A stretch of DNA of 49,501 bases, taken from assembly GCA_020442275.1 (NCBI GenBank), contig JAGRKN010000032.1, positions 4,255 to 53,755 on the forward strand, in the 5' to 3' direction. The stretch comes from Rhodoblastus sp. Lineage in GTDB: Bacteria > Pseudomonadota > Alphaproteobacteria > Rhizobiales > Beijerinckiaceae. The notes below the pieces were generated by a model, which worked only from the letters and a program-made list of their open reading frames with translations, made no database searches and had not been told where the DNA came from. The translations under genes and the position numbers were made by a program. Positions 44,428 to 49,501 of the stretch are shown here, in pieces (within the stretch, counting starts at the first letter, position 1; every line of letters starts with the position of its first letter).

Positions 44428-44897
44428 CACTTGCCCTTTTCGGATGCCTTGGCCCCGCCCTGCCCTTCGTTCCAGACGCCCTGCTTCTTCAGCGCGTCGG
44501 CGACCTCGCGCGGCATGTAGCGCTCGTCGTGCTTGGCGAGCACGTTGTCGGCCTTGATCGCGCCATTCGCCCCCAAGGCGCCTTCCGCCACCACGCCCTG
44601 CCCCTCGCGGAACAGGTCCGGCAGAATGCCGTCGTAGGTGACGCTCACATCCTTGTCGCCGGTGTCGGTAATCGAAAACGATACCTGCTTGCCCGCGCCG
44701 CGCACCAGCGAACCGTCCTTCACCAGTCCGCCGACGCGCACGCGCGTGCCAGCCGCCAGATGCTTGGTCGCCAGTTCCGTCGGCGAATAGAAGAAAACGA
44801 TGTTGTCGCGCATGGCGAACAGCACCAGCCCGAGCGCGCAGCCGAGCGCGCCGAGGGCGGCGGCGATGAATACGAGGCGGCGCTGCTTGCGGGTCAT
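44427..44897 (-). CDS. ccmE: Cytochrome c maturation heme chaperone CcmE (CycJ)
   Basis: 156-residue periplasmic heme carrier. The N-terminal membrane anchor spans about 8-29, and the OB-fold follows. His123 in [11 protein letters not shown] binds heme covalently through its vinyl group, and Tyr127 is the axial ligand. The tail is flexible and charged ([10 protein letters not shown]). CcmE takes heme from CcmC/CcmD/CcmAB and passes it to CcmF. It is the first ccm gene of the local unit; the ccmI (cycH) and ccmF (cycK) genes expected around it are not in the window. Confidence 0.96.
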   Translation of the reverse strand: MTRKQRRLVFIAAALGALGCALGLVLFAMRDNIVFFYSPTELATKHLAAGTRVRVGGLVKDGSLVRGAGKQVSFSITDTGDKDVSVTYDGILPDLFREGQGVVAEGALGANGAIKADNVLAKHDERYMPREVADALKKQGVWNEGQGGAKASEKGK

Positions 44898-44997
44898 GAT
44901 CCGTTCGATCTGTCGGGCCGCTATGTGGCCGGGCGATGCATTCGTCTATCCTGCCCGAGGCTGCCGGCAAATGCGCGAATTGTCTCAGGCGATCATG

Positions 44998-45025
44998 AAA
45001 AAGGCCGCTGCGGGCAGCGGCCTTT
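44998..45025 (-). terminator. Rho-independent terminator after the glycine-zipper lipoprotein gene
   Basis: Minus-strand hairpin of AAAGGCCGCTG-type arms (45015-45025 with 45001-45011, loop of about three to four bases) followed by a T run (complement of A at 44998-45002). It ends the lipoprotein transcript 21 bases past the stop and insulates ccmE. Confidence 0.88.
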
Positions 45026-45045
45026 GATCGAGCGGGCGTAACGGC

Positions 45046-45513
45046 TCAGCCCACCACGCGCCAGCCGCCGTTCGGGCCGCGGCAGGCGACGCCCTCTGCT
45101 GCGCGCGGACGACCGTCGATGTAGATGCGGTGCGTGAAGCGGCGGCAGTGGCCGCGCGGCTCGTCGAATTCGACGCCGGGCTCGATGTAGCCATAAGCGC
45201 GCGGGCCGCGCCACGGGCGGCGCTGACCGGACTCGAAAGCCAGTTCCTGGGCTTCCATGGCGGCGATACGATCCTGTTCGTCGAGATCGCGGCCGATGGC
45301 GTTGCCGGTCAGGCCGCCGAGCGCGGCGCCCGTCACCGCGCCGACAACCGTGCCGCGCGAACCGCCGAGCGCGCCGCCGATGATTCCGCCGGCAATCGCG
45401 CCGGCGCCCGCGCCGACAACCGTGCCGCCCGATTCATGCGGACCCGAGGTCGAGGCGCAACCGGACAGGGCGAGGCCGATGAGGCCGATACAAGCCAGGT
45501 TCAAAACTTTCAC
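45046..45513 (-). CDS. Glycine-zipper surface-antigen-like lipoprotein
   Basis: 155-residue outer-membrane lipoprotein candidate. The lipobox is LALSGC (Cys near 19). A long glycine-zipper region follows (GAGAGAIAGGIIGGALGGS, then GAVTGAALGGLTGNAIG), which would span or pack in a membrane, then a DEQDRIAAMEAQELAF helix and a C-terminal domain with REhCR-type motif (GHCRRFTHRIYIDGRPRAAEG, VACRGPNG). This is the 17-kDa surface antigen/SmpA-like layout common in alphaproteobacteria. The start is GTG 45513 with a strong GAAGGAG site; the upstream in-frame ATG at 45627 would hide the signal peptide. Confidence 0.88.
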   Translation of the reverse strand: MKVLNLACIGLIGLALSGCASTSGPHESGGTVVGAGAGAIAGGIIGGALGGSRGTVVGAVTGAALGGLTGNAIGRDLDEQDRIAAMEAQELAFESGQRRPWRGPRAYGYIEPGVEFDEPRGHCRRFTHRIYIDGRPRAAEGVACRGPNGGWRVVG

Positions 45514-45605
45514 GTGCGAATCTCCTTCGGCCGGAGCAAGGCCCCGGCTCGGCGGGCGCATCAATAGCAGAAAATCTGGCGAAAGTCTGGCGTCGGGATT
45601 AGCCC

Positions 45606-45631
45606 GCAATTGAGCGAAATCGCTCAATTGC
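45606..45631. repeat. Perfect 12-bp inverted repeat, possible operator
   Basis: GCAATTGAGCGA (45606-45617), two bases AA, then TCGCTCAATTGC (45620-45631). It is a perfect palindrome in the 193-base gap between the sensor-kinase stop (45707) and the lipoprotein start (45513). No T run follows, so a terminator is unlikely; position and symmetry fit a dimeric regulator site about 95 bases upstream of the lipoprotein gene. Confidence 0.6.
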
Positions 45632-45706
45632 AGAGAAGCTGATCTGTTTCAAAGCGTAGCGCGCGCGCTTCGCAAAAAATCGGCGTCCACTTTTTCGCCG
45701 CGCGCG

Positions 45707-47086
45707 CTATGCCGCCGGTAGTCGCAGAACCGCCCGCAAGCCGCCGAGCGGGCTTTCTTCCAGCGCCAGCGCGCCGCCATAGGCGCCCGAGAGATCGGCG
45801 ACGATCGACAGGCCGAGGCCGGAGCCGGGCTTGGTTTCGTCGAGCCGGCGGCCGCGGCGCATGGCCTCGGCGCGCATGTCCGGCGCGAGGCCCGGCCCGT
45901 CGTCGTCGATTGTGACGACGAGCCGCGAGCGGCCGGCGGCGGCGGGTTCGAGCCCAAGCGAAAGCTCGACCTTCGCGGCCGCCCATTTGCAGGCATTGTC
46001 CAGGAGATTGCCGACGAGATCGTCGAAATCCTGCCGCTCGCCGAGAAAGCGCAGCTCTGGCATGGCGGCGGGAACGACGATCTCGCGTTCGCGATAGATC
46101 TTGCGAAAAGTGCGGGCGAGCGCCTCGATCGCGGGGCCGACATCGGTCGCAGCCCCGATGGCGCCGGCGCGCGCGGCGGCGCGGGCGCGGTCGAGATAAA
46201 AGGAGACCTGGTCGCGCATGAGAGCCGTCTGCTCGCGCACCTTGCCGGCGAACGGATCGTCGGAAGCGCCGGCCTCGTTGATCAGCACGCTGAGCGGCGT
46301 CTTGAGCGCATGCGCGAGATTGCCGACCTGGGTGCGCGCGCGTTCGACCACTTCGCGATTGGCTGAAACCAGCAGGTTCAGTTCATCGGCGAGCGGCGCG
46401 ATTTCGCTGGGATAATCGCCTTCGATCCGATCGGCCGCGCCGCGCCGGATCGCCGAAACCGCCGTTTCGAGCTGGCGCAGCGGCCGCAGGCCGAAGGAGA
46501 CCTGAAAGGCGGTGGTCGCCAACAGGCCCGCCGCCAGAAGCGCGAAGGCGACGGCGAGCGAGACCTCGAATCGGCCGATCTGGGCCTCGAGATCCTCGGT
46601 GGTGGCCGCGACCTGAACAAGATAGAGGCCGGCGTCGCCGACGGAAATCTGCCGCTCGACAATCCGCAGCGTGCGCTTGTCGGGGCCTGCGCCATAGCCG
46701 GCGCGCGCGCCGCCGATATCGGCCGGCACGCCACTCTCGGCCAGCCTCGGCAGGCGCGCGGCGAATAGCGAGCGCGACGCACGAATCTGCGGCTTCTCGC
46801 TGTCGAGCCGGGTGATCTGCCAATACCAGCCGGATTGCACGAGATCGAACTGGGGATCGCCGAGTTCGCCGGGATCGCCGCGCTGATCGTCGCCGGAGCT
46901 GGCGACATCCGCGACGAGCGCGCGCAGATACACATTCAGGCGCTGATCGAAGCCCGCTTCCGACGTTCGACGGTAATAGGCGCTGAGCAGGACGCCCGCG
47001 ACGCCGAGAATGACGAGTATCCAAGCCGCGGCGGTCAGGAACAGGCGTCGTGCGATCGATTTTTGCGCGACGAGATAGGCCGGCAT
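45707..47086 (-). CDS. Sensor histidine kinase, FeuQ/PhoQ-like
   Basis: 459-residue sensor with helices at about 15-37 and 175-198, a 135-residue periplasmic domain, HAMP (199-250), HisKA-like domain with His259 in NLAHALKTPLSVLINEA, and an ATPase domain with LLDNACKWA, DDDGPGL and GSGLGLSIV. The NLAHALKTPL motif is characteristic of the PhoQ/FeuQ group. The ATG at 47086 overlaps the response-regulator stop by one base (TAATG), so the pair is coupled. In Sinorhizobium FeuP/FeuQ controls export of cyclic glucan and other envelope functions, and it is essential in several rhizobia. A same-pathway role here is inferred. Confidence 0.92.
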   Translation of the reverse strand: MPAYLVAQKSIARRLFLTAAAWILVILGVAGVLLSAYYRRTSEAGFDQRLNVYLRALVADVASSGDDQRGDPGELGDPQFDLVQSGWYWQITRLDSEKPQIRASRSLFAARLPRLAESGVPADIGGARAGYGAGPDKRTLRIVERQISVGDAGLYLVQVAATTEDLEAQIGRFEVSLAVAFALLAAGLLATTAFQVSFGLRPLRQLETAVSAIRRGAADRIEGDYPSEIAPLADELNLLVSANREVVERARTQVGNLAHALKTPLSVLINEAGASDDPFAGKVREQTALMRDQVSFYLDRARAAARAGAIGAATDVGPAIEALARTFRKIYREREIVVPAAMPELRFLGERQDFDDLVGNLLDNACKWAAAKVELSLGLEPAAAGRSRLVVTIDDDGPGLAPDMRAEAMRRGRRLDETKPGSGLGLSIVADLSGAYGGALALEESPLGGLRAVLRLPAA

Positions 47087-47781
47087 TATTTCGAGCTGGG
47101 TTTCGACGAACCGGCCGGTTCCTCGGGCGGCGCGACGAGATAGCCTAGACCGCGCACGGTCTGGATGATCTCGGCGCCGAGTTTCTTGCGCAGGCGGCCG
47201 ACGAATACCTCGACCGTGTTGGAGTCGCGGTCGAAATCCTGATCGTAGAGATGCTCCACGATCTCCGAGCGCGAGACGATGCGGCCGGTGTGATGCATGA
47301 GATAGGCGAGCAGCCGGTATTCGTGCGAGGTCAGCTTGATCGGCGCGCCATGCACATGGACGCGCCCTGCCTTGGTGTCGAGGCTGACCGGGCCGCAGAC
47401 GAGCTCCGCGCTGGCATGGCCGGTCGCGCGGCGCGTCAGCGCGCGCAGGCGGGCGAGCACTTCCTCGAGATGAAAGGGCTTGGTGACATAATCATCGGCG
47501 CCGGCGTCGAAGCCGCGCACTTTTTCGCTCCAGCCGTCGCGAGCGGTCAGGATCAGCACCGGCATGGTGCGGCCGGCCTTGCGCCAGGCCTCCAGCACGC
47601 TGACGCCGTCGATCTTGGGCAGGCCGATATCGAGCACGACGGCGTCATAGGGCTCGGTCTCGCCGAGAAACCGCCCCTCCTCGCCGTCGAAGGCATGGTC
47701 GACCGCATAGCCCGCGCGGCCGAGGGCCTGCACGAGTTGTCGGTTCAAATCCTTGTCGTCCTCGACGACCAGCAGCCGCAC
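47086..47781 (-). CDS. OmpR-family response regulator, FeuP/PhoP-like
   Basis: 231-residue regulator. Receiver domain with acidic pair Asp8/Asp9, phospho-Asp51 in VVLDIGLPKIDG, Thr in LTARDGWSEKV, Lys101-type lysine in YVTKPFHLEEVLARL; winged-helix domain with KLTSHEYRLLAYLMHHTGRI, VEVFVGRLRKKLG and TVRGLGYLV. Family PhoP/FeuP. It partners with the kinase downstream by a one-base overlap, and a PepSY-like gene lies 15 bases upstream, a common trio. Candidate targets in the window are the palindrome at 45606 and the PepSY gene itself; neither is proven. Confidence 0.94.
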   Translation of the reverse strand: MRLLVVEDDKDLNRQLVQALGRAGYAVDHAFDGEEGRFLGETEPYDAVVLDIGLPKIDGVSVLEAWRKAGRTMPVLILTARDGWSEKVRGFDAGADDYVTKPFHLEEVLARLRALTRRATGHASAELVCGPVSLDTKAGRVHVHGAPIKLTSHEYRLLAYLMHHTGRIVSRSEIVEHLYDQDFDRDSNTVEVFVGRLRKKLGAEIIQTVRGLGYLVAPPEEPAGSSKPSSK

Positions 47782-47796
47782 ATGCGCCCCCTGTTG

Positions 47797-48129
47797 CTAG
47801 CGACGCCCCTGATGAGCCGCAGGGCGGCCCGAGCGGGCGTCGACACGGCTATGTATCAGCCGGCCGTCACGGCGCAAAAGATCGATTTCGTAGACATAGG
47901 CGTCGCCCTGTCGGCAGAGCTTGACGGCGATCGGCTCGGCGCGCTGTTCGGCGGCCTGCGAGCGCAGAAGAGCGAAGGGGTCGGCGAGCCCGTTGGCGAG
48001 AATTTTTTCACGCGTCTCGGGCGCGCTGAAGCAGGCGCGCTCCGGCACAGGCCGGTTGTCGTCCTGAGCCACTGCTCCGCCCGCGGCGGATAGGGCCAGT
48101 GCAATGAGCTGGATGCCGAGGAGGCGCAT
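47797..48129 (-). CDS. Small secreted PepSY-like protein upstream of the two-component pair
   Basis: 110-residue exported protein. The signal peptide ends near AVA-QDD (residue 21). The mature part carries CFSAPETREKILANGLADPFALLRSQ with Cys33 and a later LCRQGDAYVYEIDLLRRDGRLIHSRVDARSG (Cys72), which is the PepSY beta-strand pattern. The two cysteines could make a disulfide. PepSY proteins next to PhoPQ-like systems may act as periplasmic inhibitors or signal sensors. The start at ATG 48129 gives the signal peptide; the ribosome site is weak. It is likely co-transcribed with the regulator 15 bases downstream. Confidence 0.8.
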   Translation of the reverse strand: MRLLGIQLIALALSAAGGAVAQDDNRPVPERACFSAPETREKILANGLADPFALLRSQAAEQRAEPIAVKLCRQGDAYVYEIDLLRRDGRLIHSRVDARSGRPAAHQGRR

Positions 48130-48196
48130 GACGCCAATCTGTCGCAGGCGGGATGAATGACGGCTGAATGGTGACGCAAACGCACCCCGCGCACAA

Positions 48197-48493
48197 TCAC
48201 CGGGCCGCCAGCGCGCCCGGCGTCCCGCCCAGCGCCTCGCAGACCGCCGCCGAAACCGCATGGACCTTGCCGGCGCCATCGATCGCCGCTTCGCCGGCGT
48301 CGACGATCCGGGCGACCTCGGTCGACAGTGCCGCGCCGGACACGACAAGGCCGCAATCGATCGCGGCGGCGATGGTCTTGAGGTTGGCCGCCGCTTCCCG
48401 CGCCTTGTCGGAGGCGAGCCAGTCGGCGGCCTCCCGCGTCTGTGCGCAAGCGGCGAGCGTGAGCGCCAGCGCGACGGTTGCAACCTTGATCAT
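48197..48493 (-). CDS. Small lipoprotein of the lysis-like module
   Basis: 98-residue protein with a lipoprotein signal: MIKVATVALALTLAAC (lipobox LAAC, Cys16). The mature part is alanine-rich and helical (REAADWLASDKAREAAANLKTI, then CGLVVSGAALSTEVARIVDAGEAAID). The AGGAG site eight bases before ATG 48493 is good. It follows directly after the open frame 48496-48792, and both follow the lysozyme gene. Small lipoproteins in phage lysis cassettes (Rz1-like) link the inner and outer membranes, but this one is longer and lacks the proline-rich Rz1 pattern, so the role is unclear. Confidence 0.8.
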   Translation of the reverse strand: MIKVATVALALTLAACAQTREAADWLASDKAREAAANLKTIAAAIDCGLVVSGAALSTEVARIVDAGEAAIDGAGKVHAVSAAVCEALGGTPGALAAR

Positions 48494-48495
48494 CT

Positions 48496-48792
48496 TCAAG
48501 CTCCTGTCGAGATGTTCTGGCCGTCGTCGCCGCCAGTCGCCCTGGTCATGGCGGGCGCAGCGGGATCGGCCGGGTGAAGGCTGAGGATCTCGGCGAGCGG
48601 CGCGAGTCGCAGCGCGAGCGCCGCGCCGCGCACGCCGGCCGCGGCGGCAAATTCGAGTTCGGCGAGAAACGCCTGCTTCGCCGCCGATTTCCAGTCATGC
48701 GCCTTCAGCGCGGCGACGAAGCGCGGCCCGTCGTTGCGCGCGAGCGCAACCGCCGCGTCGATCAGGGATTGCGCGACGGGCGACAGCGTTAC
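48496..48792 (-). CDS. Open frame of 98 codons without a normal start codon, function unknown
   Basis: A frame reads VTLSPVAQSLIDAAVALARN from base 48792 and ends in TGA at 48496. Its composition is natural for a soluble helical protein (KAHDWKSAAKQAFLAELEFA, LAPLAEILSLH), and it fills the gap between the lysozyme stop and the lipoprotein start exactly. The first codon GTA overlaps the lysozyme stop TAA (GTAA), but no ATG, GTG or TTG occurs in frame until a GTG about 53 codons in. It may start at CTG 48786 or by reinitiation after the lysozyme stop, or it may be a decayed gene. I do not recognise the family. Confidence 0.45.
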   Translation of the reverse strand, partial: VTLSPVAQSLIDAAVALARNDGPRFVAALKAHDWKSAAKQAFLAELEFAAAAGVRGAALALRLAPLAEILSLHPADPAAPAMTRATGGDDGQNISTGA

Positions 48793-49501
48793 GGCGCCGG
48801 CGCCGGCGCGTCGGGCTTTCCCACCGGCGTCGTCGTCACGAAGCGCATGAGGATCGCGACGACGCCAGAGACGAAGAAGGCGCCGGTCGGCCCGATCAGC
48901 GCGCTCCAGTCGACCGCGCCGAGAAATTGCAGGGCGGCGGGCCCGATCGCGAGCACGAGGCCGATGAGAATGGTGCGATAGCCTTTCATGAGATCTGCTC
49001 CTTCGAGTTGCACGAGATTGACGAGACGCGCGTGCGCGGCGTCCGGCGCGTCAATGACATGCGCGGGCTCGCCCGAGGCGACGCGATCCGCGAGGCGTTC
49101 GCCCGGCAGGCGCCCCGTGAGGAACCAGGCGCGATCACGCTTGCGACGTACGACAAGCCCGGGCACGACCCGGCCGCCGGCCTTCGTCCAGTCGAGAAAT
49201 TTTTCGGCCGCCCTCGCCTTGTCGCCGACCAGATAGGCGCGCAGCAGCGAGGACGAGCGAAAGGCGCCGAGCCCGATGTTGAAGGCGAGATCGACCAGCG
49301 CGTCGAATTCGCGCTGCACCACCTCGCCTTTCGCCTTTGCAAGCGCGGCCGCTACGCCGCGCTCGAACATGCGAAGGTCGCGCGACAGAATTTCATCTGC
49401 GTCAGCCTCGGCTATCTTCATCCCCGGCGAGACTCGCGGCGCGCCGGCGCGCGAGGTGTGGCCGTAGCCGATCGTCCACACGCCGACGCAATCGCGATAC
49501 G
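48789..49501 (-). CDS. Phage-type lysozyme (GH24) with C-terminal membrane tail; 5' end cut by window
   Basis: Peptidoglycan-degrading endolysin of the T4/lambdoid lysozyme type (glycoside hydrolase 24). The visible part starts at the edge with YRDCVGVWTIGYGHT, which holds the family Asp/Cys and Thr positions of the active site; the catalytic Glu lies just before and is outside the window. EFDALVDLAFNIGLGAF and AGGRVVPGLVVRRKRDRAWFL are the other family motifs. After about residue 165 the same frame runs on through a linker into MKGYRTILIGLVLAIGPAAL and a second hydrophobic helix, ending with FVTTTPVGKPDAPAPAP. In phages a protein like this tail is usually separate. The fusion and the module of small genes behind it suggest a phage or phage-derived lysis block. 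Confidence 0.87.
   Translation of the reverse strand, partial: YRDCVGVWTIGYGHTSRAGAPRVSPGMKIAEADADEILSRDLRMFERGVAAALAKAKGEVVQREFDALVDLAFNIGLGAFRSSSLLRAYLVGDKARAAEKFLDWTKAGGRVVPGLVVRRKRDRAWFLTGRLPGERLADRVASGEPAHVIDAPDAAHARLVNLVQLEGADLMKGYRTILIGLVLAIGPAALQFLGAVDWSALIGPTGAFFVSGVVAILMRFVTTTPVGKPDAPAPAP

Overview
The window is GC-rich, gene-dense DNA from an alphaproteobacterium. The gene set fits the Hyphomicrobiales (Rhizobiales): a cycJ/cycL-degP-response regulator-kinase-glnE run, a FeuP/FeuQ-like regulator pair, PleC/DivJ-type histidine kinases, a TRAP transporter with a Tat-exported binding protein, and an amino acid:[carrier protein] ligase like those known from Bradyrhizobium and Agrobacterium. 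The genus cannot be fixed from sequence alone. I found no tRNA, rRNA, CRISPR array or insertion sequence. No gene-free stretch exceeds about 280 bases.

Layout. 1-5.5 kb: a cut SDR dehydrogenase, a frameshifted acyl-CoA synthetase, an L,D-transpeptidase, a PilZ protein with a small membrane protein, a DUF971 protein and moaA. 5.6-9.6 kb: a TRAP transporter (dctQ-dctM facing the binding-protein gene) and a small glycine-rich secreted protein. 9.8-19.5 kb: housekeeping and metabolic genes, including a 3-hydroxyisobutyrate dehydrogenase-like enzyme, uracil-DNA glycosylase/metallo-hydrolase/GST, an orphan histidine kinase, an epoxide hydrolase, divergent cobT and cobS, DUF1289, a TSUP transporter and dusA.

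19.8-26.0 kb is the most interesting part. It is one tightly coupled plus-strand operon: carrier protein, acyl-CoA dehydrogenase homologue, tRNA-synthetase-like amino acid:[carrier protein] ligase, DUF1839 protein, family-2 glycosidase (beta-mannosidase-like) and thioesterase. The ligase keeps a Cys-Glu-Cys zinc triad at the spacing I recall for the characterised Bradyrhizobium enzyme. I infer a pathway that loads an amino acid on the carrier arm, oxidises it there, and hands it to an acceptor, perhaps a glycan. The product is unknown. Two overlapping glycosyltransferase genes (TIGR04282/TIGR04283 types) converge on this operon.

27.5-30.9 kb: branched-chain amino acid ABC transporter genes livG-livF-livH-livM with no binding protein in the window; livM carries five single-base insertions. 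30.9-37.2 kb: tandem DedA genes, a small unknown gene, glyoxalase I, a long CDF metal transporter and a PleC-like kinase. 37.1-45.5 kb: a minus-strand block (lipoprotein, ccmE, ccmH, degP, response regulator, kinase, glnE) in which ccmF is missing from its usual place between ccmE and ccmH. 45.7-48.1 kb: FeuP/FeuQ-like pair and a PepSY-like protein. 48.2-49.5 kb: a phage-lysis-like module running off the right edge, with a lysozyme fused to a membrane tail, an open frame without a normal start codon, and a small lipoprotein.

Compactness is notable: many neighbours overlap by 1-41 bases, including convergent genes that overlap tail to tail.
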